Shown here one piece after another: positions 14,809 to 21,942 of a stretch of DNA of 32,800 bases. The stretch is taken from NCBI GenBank assembly GCA_035640035.1, contig DASQWX010000076.1:1-32800 (forward strand), in the 5' to 3' direction. Position 1 is the stretch's first letter; every line of letters begins with the position of its first letter. A program made the translations under genes and the position numbers. Under the pieces are notes generated by a model. The model searched no databases, was not told the origin of the DNA, and saw only the letters and a program-made list of their open reading frames with translations. This stretch comes from 13-2-20CM-68-14 sp035640035 (GTDB taxonomy: Bacteria > Actinomycetota > Thermoleophilia > Gaiellales > Gaiellaceae).

Positions 14809-15773
14809 TGAGCTCCCGCTCTCCGGCTGCCGCGGCGACAGTCGCCGCTCCTTCCGCGTCGAGGCGCCGCCCGTGGGGGCGGCGCCTCCGGCGCGCCGCA
14901 GCACCATATGGCCTTCTCCTCCCCACGACGGCCGTGATCGCGGCGGTGCTCGGCTACCCGCTGTACTACCTGGTCAGACTCTCGTTCCAGCATTACGGCC
15001 TGTTCCAGCTCGTCCGGCACAAGGGCGAGGCGATCGGGACCGCCAACTACTCGCAGATCTTCCACGACGGCTTCTTCTGGCACGTCGTCCTGCGAACGGT
15101 CGTCGTCACTGCGATCTGCGTCGTGCTGACGGTCGTGCTTGCGACGCTGATCGCGCTCCTGCTTGCCGAGGTCAGCTCGTCCGTGCGGCTGCTTCTGACC
15201 GCCGGCCTGATCTTCGTCTGGGCGACGCCTGTCGTCGTGGCGGTGTCGATCTGGTCGTGGATGGTCGACTTCGAGTTCGGGGTCGCGAACTGGACGCTGA
15301 CGAAGCTCCACATCGGGAACTTCACCCACCACGATTGGTTCGCGAACCCGTGGACCGGCTGGGGCGTGATCATCTCCCTGATCGTCTGGGGCGCGATCCC
15401 CTTCGTCGCGATCACGCTCTATGCCGGGCTGACACAGGTCTCTCACGAGCTCGTCGAGGCCGCCTCGATCGACGGCGCAAACCGCTGGCGCGTCTTCCGA
15501 GATATCACGCTCCCCTTGCTGAAACCGATCTACGTGATCGTGATCAGTCTCTCGATCATCTGGGACTTCCAGGTCTTCAATCAGATCTGGATCATCCTCA
15601 ACGGCAATCCCTCGAACGACTACTACACGATGGCGATCTATGCCTACGTCACGTCGTTCAACATCAACGAGTACGGGCTCGGCTCTGCGATCGCCGTCGT
15701 GATGGTCGCGATCATGGTCGTGATCAGCTTCTTCTACGTCCGCCAGATGGTGAAGATCGGGGAGGCTGAATGA
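14808..15773 (+). CDS. Carbohydrate ABC transporter permease, MalF-like (second importer)
   Basis: The product is 321 residues. A basic Ala/Arg-rich N-terminus (to about 35) is followed by six predicted helices starting LLLPTTAVIAAVLGYPLYYL. The EAA loop reads ELVEAASIDGANRWRVFRDI followed by TLPLLKP and is fully canonical. The start is the GTG at 14808, giving VSSRSPAA; its first base closes a stem-loop with the end of the SBP gene. It pairs with the following MalG-like permease, with which it overlaps by ATGA. Confidence 0.93.
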   Translation: MSSRSPAAAATVAAPSASRRRPWGRRLRRAAAPYGLLLPTTAVIAAVLGYPLYYLVRLSFQHYGLFQLVRHKGEAIGTANYSQIFHDGFFWHVVLRTVVVTAICVVLTVVLATLIALLLAEVSSSVRLLLTAGLIFVWATPVVVAVSIWSWMVDFEFGVANWTLTKLHIGNFTHHDWFANPWTGWGVIISLIVWGAIPFVAITLYAGLTQVSHELVEAASIDGANRWRVFRDITLPLLKPIYVIVISLSIIWDFQVFNQIWIILNGNPSNDYYTMAIYAYVTSFNINEYGLGSAIAVVMVAIMVVISFFYVRQMVKIGEAE

Positions 15774-16657
15774 GCTCGCCGCTCTCCGGGGCACCGGTTG
15801 CCGGCCTGCGCGCGCTGAGGCGTCCACGGCGCCGGAAGGGCAGCCGCCTCTGGGGCGTGAACGCACTCGGCCTGCTCGTCTTCGCGGTGATGATCTTCCC
15901 GGTCTACTGGATGGTTGCGACCGCGTTCAAGCGCGGGTCGGACATCTTCGGGAACACGCCGGTCTGGTTCCCGACCCATCCGACGCTCTCGAACTTCTCG
16001 GATGCGATTCATCGGCCGCACTTCTGGGCGGATGTCAAGAACAGCCTGATCGTCGTCGGCTGCGTCGTCATCTTCTCGCTCCTGCTTGCGTTCCTCGCCG
16101 CACTCGCGCTGGCGAAGTTCCGCTTCTACGGGCGAAAGGCGTTCATCGTCCTGATCATCGGCGTGCAGATGATCCCTCTGAACGCCCTGATCATCCCGAT
16201 CTACCTCGTGCTCTCCAAGGCCAACGAGGTCGACAAGCTGAGCGGCGTCATCATCACGTACCTGACCTTCGTGCTGCCGTTCACGGTCTGGACGCTGCGC
16301 GGCTTCCTGCTTGGCGTTCCGCGGGAGCTCGAGGAGGCCGCCCAGGTCGATGGCTCGACGCGATTCGGAGCATTCGTCCGGATCTTGCTTCCGCTGATCG
16401 GCCCGGGCCTGGTGGCAACGTCGATCTTCGCCTTCATCCAGGCCTGGAACGAGTACATCATGGCTGTCACCCTGTTGCACAGCCCGGACAAGCAGACGCT
16501 TACGGTCTGGCTCGCAGGCTTCATCACCGACCGGGGTACCGCATGGGGACCGCTGATGGCCGGGGCGACGCTCACCGCGCTCCCCGTGGTGATCTTCTTC
16601 GTCGCGATCCAGCGCAAGATCGCGTTCGGCCTGACCGCGGGCGCAGTCCGAGGGTGA
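15770..16657 (+). CDS. Carbohydrate ABC transporter permease, MalG-like (second importer)
   Basis: The product is 295 residues with about six helices. The first is LGLLVFAVMIFPVYWMVATA, followed by the usual FKRGSDIF loop. The ATPase-docking EAA loop reads ELEEAAQVDGSTRFGAFVRI followed by LLPLIGP. The C-terminus ends GLTAGAVRG, as in CUT1 MalG permeases. The ATG overlaps the upstream permease stop as ATGA, and its own TGA overlaps the nagZ GTG as GTGA, so the importer and NagZ are translated as a coupled unit. Confidence 0.93.
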   Translation: MSSPLSGAPVAGLRALRRPRRRKGSRLWGVNALGLLVFAVMIFPVYWMVATAFKRGSDIFGNTPVWFPTHPTLSNFSDAIHRPHFWADVKNSLIVVGCVVIFSLLLAFLAALALAKFRFYGRKAFIVLIIGVQMIPLNALIIPIYLVLSKANEVDKLSGVIITYLTFVLPFTVWTLRGFLLGVPRELEEAAQVDGSTRFGAFVRILLPLIGPGLVATSIFAFIQAWNEYIMAVTLLHSPDKQTLTVWLAGFITDRGTAWGPLMAGATLTALPVVIFFVAIQRKIAFGLTAGAVRG

Positions 16658-18063
16658 GCCACGAGCTCGAGCGCGCGGCGGCGGCGTGCCTGTTTCCCGG
16701 CTTCGACGGGACCGCCGCTCCCGATTGGGTGCTGCGATGGGTCGAGCGCGGTCTCGGCGGCGTCGTGCTGTTCGGCCGCAACGTCGAGAGTCGTGAGCAG
16801 GTCGCCTCGTTGACCCAGGCGCTCCGGGCCGAGGGAGATTTGCTGGTCGCAACCGACGAGGAAGGTGGCGACGTCACCCGGCTCGAAGCCCGGACGGGCA
16901 GCTCCTACCCCGGCAACTGGGCGCTCGGGGTCGTCGACGACACCACGCTGACCGAGGGGATTGCCGCGTCGATCGCGAGCGAGCTTGCCGCCGTTGGGAT
17001 CAACCTCGACTTCGCCCCGGTCGCCGACGTCAACTCGAATCCGGACAACCCGGTGATCGGGATCAGGTCGTTCGGCTCGGACCCGGCGCTTGTCTTGCGA
17101 CACGTCGCGGCGTTCGTCGCGGGGCTCCAGCGCCACGGGGTCGCCGCATGCGCGAAGCACTTTCCGGGCCACGGCGACACCTCGGAGGACTCGCACCTCG
17201 AGCTGCCGGTCGTCGAGGGTGCCCTCGGCGAGGCGCTCGAGCCGTTCCGCGCCGCGATCGCCGCCGGCGTGCGCTCGATCATGACGGCGCACATCCGTGT
17301 GCCGTCGCTCGACGATGAGCAGGCCACCCTGAGCCCCCGGATCCTGCACGAGCTACTGCGGCTGGAGCTCGGCTTCGACGGCGTTGCGATCACGGACGCC
17401 CTCGAGATGCGCGCCGTCAGCGCGACGGTGGGCATCGAGGCCGGCGCGGTGCGCGCGCTCGAGGCCGGCGCCGACGCCCTGTGCATCGGCGCCGATGTCA
17501 ACGACGCCCTCGTCACATCGATACACCGCACGATCGTCGATGCGGTCCGATCCGGCCGGCTCGGTGCAGAGCGTCTACACGAGGCGGCGGACCGCGTCGG
17601 CGAGCTCGCAATCTGGGCCGCGGCGGCCTCGCCGGGGCCTGTCAGGCATGAGCTCGGCGCCAAGGCCGCAACGCGTGCGCTCGTCATCGAGGGCGACGTC
17701 CGGCTCTCGGCCGCCCCGCTCGTGGTCGAGCTTCGCCCAGCGGCGTCGATCGCCGCCGGAGAGGCGCAGCACGGGCTCGCAGATGTTCTGGACACCGACT
17801 CGACCGTCGTCTCCGAAGGAGCGGCGGCCCCCCGGCCGGACGGACGGCCGCTCGTGATCGTCGTCCGGGACGCCCACCGACACGCCTGGGAACGCGATCT
17901 CGTGAAACGGCTCCTCGCGGCCTCGCCGGACGCCGTCGTGGTCGAAGTCGGGATCCCGCTCTGGCGCCCCGAAGGGGCCGCGTGGATCGCCACGCACGGC
18001 GGCGGGCGCGCCAACTTCGAAGCGGCGGCCCGCGCTCTCTCGCCCGAGACGGTCGCGGTGTAA
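16654..18063 (+). CDS. nagZ: Beta-N-acetylhexosaminidase, GH3 (NagZ-type)
   Basis: The product is 469 residues. The N-terminal GH3 barrel (about 1-335) has VATDEEGGDVTRL (65-77), LDFAPVADVN (118-127), KHFPGHGDTSEDSH (168-181, with the NagZ-specific Asp179/His181 acid-base pair) and the nucleophile Asp248 in ITDALEM. NagZ removes GlcNAc from GlcNAc-(anhydro)MurNAc or short chitin pieces. There is no signal peptide, so it is cytoplasmic and would act on imported disaccharides. About 130 extra C-terminal residues form a second domain of uncertain role, as in some Gram-positive GH3 enzymes. The GTG start overlaps the permease stop; a longer upstream frame reads through the permease gene. Its presence in the importer operon links transport to muropeptide or chitobiose cleavage. 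Confidence 0.92.
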   Translation: MSHELERAAAACLFPGFDGTAAPDWVLRWVERGLGGVVLFGRNVESREQVASLTQALRAEGDLLVATDEEGGDVTRLEARTGSSYPGNWALGVVDDTTLTEGIAASIASELAAVGINLDFAPVADVNSNPDNPVIGIRSFGSDPALVLRHVAAFVAGLQRHGVAACAKHFPGHGDTSEDSHLELPVVEGALGEALEPFRAAIAAGVRSIMTAHIRVPSLDDEQATLSPRILHELLRLELGFDGVAITDALEMRAVSATVGIEAGAVRALEAGADALCIGADVNDALVTSIHRTIVDAVRSGRLGAERLHEAADRVGELAIWAAAASPGPVRHELGAKAATRALVIEGDVRLSAAPLVVELRPAASIAAGEAQHGLADVLDTDSTVVSEGAAAPRPDGRPLVIVVRDAHRHAWERDLVKRLLAASPDAVVVEVGIPLWRPEGAAWIATHGGGRANFEAAARALSPETVAV

Positions 18064-18121
18064 CGCCAGTCCGGCAGCCGCGACTGATCGTCGACAACCG
18101 AGGGGTCGCAGAGGAGACGAA

Positions 18122-19156
18122 ATGCCGGACGAACGAAACAAAGCTGTCTATCTCCAGACAAACGACGCCGAGCGGAACGAGGTGATCGCGTTCAGCCGGG
18201 CAGCGGACGGGTCGCTCGCACACGCCGGCGCCTTCGAGACCGGAGGTCGCGGCACGGGCACGCCGCACCTCCCCTCCCAGAGCTCGATCGTGGTGAGCGA
18301 CGATGGACGCCGACTGCTGGCGGTCAACGCGGGAAGCGACGAGATCTCCCTCTTCGCGGTCGAGGCCGGCGCCTTGCGCCTTGCCGACACCGCTTCGTCC
18401 GGCGGGTCGACGCCGACGAGCATCGCGGTGCGAGACGACCTCGTGTACGTCCTCAACAACGGCTCGGCGAGCATCGACGGCTTCCGGATCGCGGGTGAGA
18501 CCCTCGAGTCACTCCCAGGCTCGACTTGCCCGCTGAGCGGCGACGGCGCCGACGGCGCGCAGGTCTCCTTCAGCCCCGACGGTCGCACGCTCGTCGTCAC
18601 CGAGCGGGGCACGAACAGCATCAGCGCCTACACGATCGACGCCCGCGGATATGCCGAGGGCCCGACGACGATCCGGTCGGCCGGAGAAACGCCCTACGGC
18701 TTCGACTTCACCGACAGCGGCGCACTGATTGTCACCGAGGCGTTCGGCGGCGACGTCGGCAAGGCTGCGGCCTCGTCGTACGCGGTGGCGGCTCCGGGCG
18801 AGCTGAAGCCGGTGAGTGAATCGGTCGCCGACACGCGCAGCGAGGTCTGCTGGGCGGCTGTGACCAGGGACGGCCGCTTCGCCTACGTCACGAACTTCGG
18901 CGACTGCACGATCTCGCGCTACGAGATCGGCCACGACGGGAGCCTCGAGCTCGCCGAGGCGGTCGCCGCCTCGACGCGGCTCGGCGAGGCGGGAGTCCGC
19001 GACGAGGCGATCACCGCCGACGGCCGGTTCCTGTACGCGCTCGATGCCGACGCGCAGAAGGTGCACGGCTGGAGCATCGGGGCCGACGGCCGTCTGACCG
19101 AGATCGGCGCCTTCGACGGCCTTCCGGTCACGGTTGCCGGACTCGCCGCCAACTGA
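18122..19156 (+). CDS. Lactonase-family beta-propeller protein (6-phosphogluconolactonase/YkgB-like)
   Basis: The product is 344 residues made of repeated blade motifs such as SIVVSDDGRRLLAVNAGSDE, QVSFSPDGRTLVVTERGTNS and AAVTRDGRFAYVTNFGDCTI. This is the pattern of the seven-bladed lactonase (Pgl/YkgB) family; members hydrolyse 6-phosphogluconolactone or other sugar lactones, and many are uncharacterised. There is no signal peptide. The ATG at 18122 follows GAGGAGA eight bases upstream. It lies 58 bp after nagZ on the same strand and may be co-transcribed, but nothing in the amino-sugar route needs it, so the substrate is left open. Confidence 0.82.
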   Translation: MPDERNKAVYLQTNDAERNEVIAFSRAADGSLAHAGAFETGGRGTGTPHLPSQSSIVVSDDGRRLLAVNAGSDEISLFAVEAGALRLADTASSGGSTPTSIAVRDDLVYVLNNGSASIDGFRIAGETLESLPGSTCPLSGDGADGAQVSFSPDGRTLVVTERGTNSISAYTIDARGYAEGPTTIRSAGETPYGFDFTDSGALIVTEAFGGDVGKAAASSYAVAAPGELKPVSESVADTRSEVCWAAVTRDGRFAYVTNFGDCTISRYEIGHDGSLELAEAVAASTRLGEAGVRDEAITADGRFLYALDADAQKVHGWSIGADGRLTEIGAFDGLPVTVAGLAAN

Positions 19157-19168
19157 GAGGGTCGCACC

Positions 19169-19768
19169 GTGCCCGTGATCTCACGTGGGTTCCGCGGCCG
19201 GCGGGGCGAAGGCCCGCCGGACCGGCTTCCGCCGGGACAGCACCTGGTCGACGACTTTCCGGTGCTGTCGGCGGGCCCGACCCCACATACGCCGCTCGAC
19301 GAGTGGACGTTCACGATCCAGGGCGCCGCCGAGCCGATCAGCTGGACCTGGGACGAATTCCGCGCCCTGCCTAGCGAGGAGATCACGGTCGACATTCACT
19401 GCGTCACCAAGTGGTCGAAGCTCGACACCGTGTGGGAGGGCGTCTCGCTCGACACGCTTCTGGAGCACGTCGAGCACGACGCCTCGTACCTCCTCGCCTT
19501 TTGCGACGGCGGCTACACGACGAACCTGCCGCTCGAGCACGTCGTCGACGGCCAGGCATGGGTTGCCCACACGTACGGCGGCGAGCCGCTCGAGCCCGAG
19601 CACGGCAGCCCGGCGAGACTCCTCGTTCCGCACCTCTACTTCTGGAAGAGCGCGAAGTGGATCCGCGGCTTCCGCCTCCAGGACGACGACGAGCCCGGAT
19701 TCTGGGAATCGAACGGCTACCACATCCTCGGCGACCCGTGGCAAGAGCAGCGGTACTGGGGCGACTAG
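19169..19768 (+). CDS. Molybdopterin-dependent oxidoreductase, sulfite-oxidase (SUOX/YedY) fold, short cytoplasmic form
   Basis: The product is 199 residues. It carries the oxidoreductase molybdopterin-binding domain: WTFTIQGAAEPISWTWDEFR (46-65), the expected molybdenum ligand Cys78 in VDIHCVTKWSKLDTVWEGVS (74-93), GYTTNLPLEHV, and the C-terminal KSAKWIRGFRL. No Tat signal is present, so it should stay in the cytoplasm; it also lacks the dimerisation and haem domains of eukaryotic SUOX. The substrate is unknown. The GTG at 19169 has GAGAGGG upstream. The next gene encodes an FAD reductase and the one after a four-cysteine protein, which suggests a three-part electron-transfer unit. Confidence 0.88.
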   Translation: MPVISRGFRGRRGEGPPDRLPPGQHLVDDFPVLSAGPTPHTPLDEWTFTIQGAAEPISWTWDEFRALPSEEITVDIHCVTKWSKLDTVWEGVSLDTLLEHVEHDASYLLAFCDGGYTTNLPLEHVVDGQAWVAHTYGGEPLEPEHGSPARLLVPHLYFWKSAKWIRGFRLQDDDEPGFWESNGYHILGDPWQEQRYWGD

Positions 19769-19870
19769 GGAGGCTTGACGGGACGGTGCTCGTTGCCGGG
19801 GTGCGATGGTCGTTCGCTGGCAAGGACGCAGGGAGCCTCAATAGCGAAGAGCTATTGGGGCGACTGAGGA
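19769..19870 (+). other. Spacer with 10-bp hairpin and imperfect copy of the preceding gene's 3' end
   Basis: CCTCAATAGC (19836-19845), loop GAAGA, GCTATTGGGG (19851-19860) forms a 10-bp stem with one G-T pair. The bases TATTGGGGCGACTGAGGA (19853-19870) repeat TACTGGGGCGACTAGGGA (19754-19771) at 15 of 18 positions exactly 99 bp later. As a result the tail Tyr-Trp-Gly-Asp-stop appears twice in the same frame. It could be a local duplication or leader structure for the next gene. Confidence 0.4.
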
Positions 19871-20634
19871 CGCCGCCAGCGGAGGAGCAGCACAGCCCGG
19901 CGGCACACCCACTGTTTCGTCAAGCTCCCCTTGCCTGGCTCGTCACGGAGGTGACGGCCACGGTCGAGGAGACGCCGCGGGTGCGAACGCTCGTGCTGGA
20001 CGCGGAGGGCTGGCCGGGCCACCGCGCAGGGCAGCATCTCGACGTGCGGCTGACCGCCGAGGACGGCTACCAGGCCGAGCGCAGCTACTCGATCGCGTCG
20101 GCCCCAGGTGAGCCGCTCGCGATCACAGTCGAGCGGCTGGAGGACGGCGAGGTCTCGCCCTACCTGGTCGACGAGGCCCGGGAGGGCGATGAGTTCGAAG
20201 TTCGCGGTCCCATCGGCGGCTACTTCGTCTGGGAAGGCGGGGAGGACCCGCTGTTCCTCGTAGGCGGCGGCTCAGGCGTCGTTCCGCTGATGGCGATGAT
20301 CCGCGCGGCCGACGGAGGCGCGCCGATCCGGCTCGTCTACTCGTCCCGAACGTACGAGGACGTCATCTACCGCGAAGAGCTGGAGTCCCGGGCCGGCAAC
20401 GGCCTCGCGGTCTTCCACACGCTGACGCGCGGGCAGCCGCCGGGCTGGACCGGTTACTCCCGCCGGATCGATGTCGATCTCCTGCGCGAGGTCGCCTGGT
20501 CACCGGCCGAACGCCCCCACGTGTTCGTCTGCGGCTCGACGCGCTTCGTCGATGCCGCGGCCGACGGCCTGCTCGAGCTCGGTTACGAGCCGGGCTGGAT
20601 CAAGACCGAGCGATTCGGAGCCACCGGTGGCTGA
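19786..20634 (+). CDS. FAD/NAD(P)-binding oxidoreductase (ferredoxin-NADP reductase family)
   Basis: The core (about residues 50-282) has the FAD motif RSYSIASAP, EVRGPIGGYFVW, the pyridine nucleotide motif LVGGGSGVVPLMAMIRA, LVYSSRTYEDVIYREEL, and the C-terminal VFVCGSTRFVDAA. It ends without a plant-type 2Fe-2S domain, so it would need a separate electron carrier. The true start is unsure. The GTG at 19786 is used here, a GTG at 19801 is possible, and the region before PLAWLVTEVTATVEETPRVR (near 19921) does not look like the family and contains the 19836-19860 hairpin. It lies between the SUOX-type gene and the DUF6510-like gene and probably passes electrons between NAD(P)H and the Mo enzyme. 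Confidence 0.85.
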   Translation: MLVAGVRWSFAGKDAGSLNSEELLGRLRTPPAEEQHSPAAHPLFRQAPLAWLVTEVTATVEETPRVRTLVLDAEGWPGHRAGQHLDVRLTAEDGYQAERSYSIASAPGEPLAITVERLEDGEVSPYLVDEAREGDEFEVRGPIGGYFVWEGGEDPLFLVGGGSGVVPLMAMIRAADGGAPIRLVYSSRTYEDVIYREELESRAGNGLAVFHTLTRGQPPGWTGYSRRIDVDLLREVAWSPAERPHVFVCGSTRFVDAAADGLLELGYEPGWIKTERFGATGG

Positions 20635-20890
20635 CGAGCGGCGGCTCGACGGCAACGCGATCGGCGGTCTGATGCTGGAGTTGTTCGGCGTCGAGATGAC
20701 GACGGCCACAAGCGTCTGCGGCTCGTGCGGCCAGGCGGAGCCTGTCGCCCGACTCGAGGTCTACGTGGATGCTCCCGGTACGGTCGTCCGCTGCCTCCAC
20801 TGCAAGTCCGTGGTCATGCGCGTCGTCCGGGGACCGGGGCGTACATGGCTCGACTTGAGTGGGCTGAGCTCCGTCGAGCTACCTCGCTGA
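20627..20890 (+). CDS. DUF6510-like small four-cysteine protein
   Basis: The product is 87 residues from a GTG that overlaps the reductase stop by 8 bases. It begins with LDGNAIGGLMLELFGVEMT (8-26) and has two CxxC pairs, Cys31/Cys34 in CGSCG and Cys56/Cys59 in CLHCK, separated by a beta-rich stretch, then WLDLSGL. I recognise this as the DUF6510 type found in Actinomycetota beside SUOX-fold proteins and ferredoxin reductases. The four cysteines could bind zinc, or iron in a rubredoxin-like way. If iron, it could be the missing electron carrier of this operon; that is inference. Confidence 0.75.
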   Translation: MADERRLDGNAIGGLMLELFGVEMTTATSVCGSCGQAEPVARLEVYVDAPGTVVRCLHCKSVVMRVVRGPGRTWLDLSGLSSVELPR

Positions 20891-21849
20891 GCGTGCTCGA
20901 ATCACGGTGGCTCGAGCCTGGGTGGCTTGCCCAGGTGGAGGCCTGGATCCGCGAGCGCGGTGAGGTGACGGGGGATCTCGATCAGTTTCACGTCAGGTGG
21001 TGGTCGACGGTCATCCGCGTCCCGAGCGAGGGTGAGGACCTCTATTTCAAGGCGGTTGGTCAGGGCTTCGGCTTCGAGCCTGCGCTGACAGCCAAGCTCG
21101 CCGCGCTGCGCCCGGACCGCTTGCCGGCGTTGATCGACGTCGACCTCGATCGAGCCTGGCTGCTCATGCGGGATGGCGGCCGGCGCCTCCGCGAGGTCGT
21201 TTCGGGCCCGGGCGATCTACGGCATTGGGAGAGGGCGCTGCCTCGCTATGCGGAGCTGCAGCTAGCGTCCGCGCCGGTCGTGGACGAGCTCCTCGACCTT
21301 GGTGTCCCGGACGCGCGACTGTCGGCGCTACCGACGCAGCTCGAAGATCTGCTTGCGCGCGGCGTGCCCGGACTTGAGCCCGGGGAGCACGCGCAGGTCG
21401 TCGAAGCGCTCCCCGAGCTCGAATCAGTGTGCCGCGACCTCGCGGGCTACGGAGTTCCCGAGACGATTCAGCACGACGACCTCCACGACGGGCAGGTGTT
21501 CCTGACCGATGGGCGCTACGTGTTCTTCGACTGGGGCGACGCCTGCGTCTCACACCCCTTCCACTCTTTGACCGTAACCCTGAGGGCGACCGCGGCACGG
21601 CTCGACCTCGCGCCCGGGGGCAGGGAGATGCGCCGGCTCCGCGACGCGTACCTGGAGCCCTTCGGCGAATTGCGCGAGGCCGCGAACCTCGCCTACCGAA
21701 CGGGCACGGTCGCTCGGGCGCTCGCATGGGACCGCTTCGTCCGCGGCGGCCTCGCCGCTGGGGCCGAGGCGGACGACGAGCTCGCTACCGCGTACGGCCT
21801 CAAGCTGTTCCTCGCGCGCGGCCCAATCGGCAGTTGGCGGGAGCCGTAG
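20845..21849 (+). CDS. Aminoglycoside phosphotransferase (APH)-family kinase, substrate unknown
   Basis: The product is 334 residues. The kinase catalytic loop reads ETIQHDDLHDGQVFL (HxDLHxxN-like with Gln in place of Asn) and the metal site VFFDWGDACVSHPF, both placed as in APH/choline-kinase-like proteins. The N-terminal lobe includes VPSEGEDLYFKAVGQGFGFE with the likely ATP-binding Lys. The family phosphorylates small hydroxyl compounds; resistance function cannot be assumed. The ATG at 20845 overlaps the DUF6510-like gene by 46 bases; a GTG at 20893, just after that gene's stop, is an alternative start. Confidence 0.8.
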   Translation: MARLEWAELRRATSLSVLESRWLEPGWLAQVEAWIRERGEVTGDLDQFHVRWWSTVIRVPSEGEDLYFKAVGQGFGFEPALTAKLAALRPDRLPALIDVDLDRAWLLMRDGGRRLREVVSGPGDLRHWERALPRYAELQLASAPVVDELLDLGVPDARLSALPTQLEDLLARGVPGLEPGEHAQVVEALPELESVCRDLAGYGVPETIQHDDLHDGQVFLTDGRYVFFDWGDACVSHPFHSLTVTLRATAARLDLAPGGREMRRLRDAYLEPFGELREAANLAYRTGTVARALAWDRFVRGGLAAGAEADDELATAYGLKLFLARGPIGSWREP

Positions 21850-21942
21850 CCCCCTATACGTTTAACGTCACACGGGGAACTCGCGCGGGCCGAGCCCGCC
21901 TCATGAACGCATGACTGCCGGCCGTTCACTACCCCACCGCAT
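21850..21942. other. Short gene-free gap with two small inverted repeats
   Basis: ACGTT-T-AACGT at 21858-21868 and GCGGGC-CGA-GCCCGC at 21885-21899 are visible. The second could be a weak transcription end for the APH-like gene, but no T-tract follows. No coding sequence is supported. Confidence 0.3.

Noticed and set aside
14748..16852. Long minus-strand frames opposite the second importer permeases
   Set aside because: They are His/Asp/Arg-rich shadow frames over two canonical permease genes with intact EAA loops.
19769..19857. Read-through of the SUOX TAG stop, as a second recoding event
   Set aside because: The residues after the TAG do not resemble the SUOX family and the product already has family length; a repeated tail by local duplication is simpler.
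19769..19860. tRNA or tRNA-Sec gene in the SUOX-reductase gap
   Set aside because: No acceptor stem closure, T-arm GTTCGA or CCA pattern could be found; only the 10-bp hairpin is supported.
21885..21899. Intrinsic terminator after the APH-like gene
   Set aside because: The GCGGGC/GCCCGC stem is short and not followed by a T-tract; kept only as an inverted repeat.
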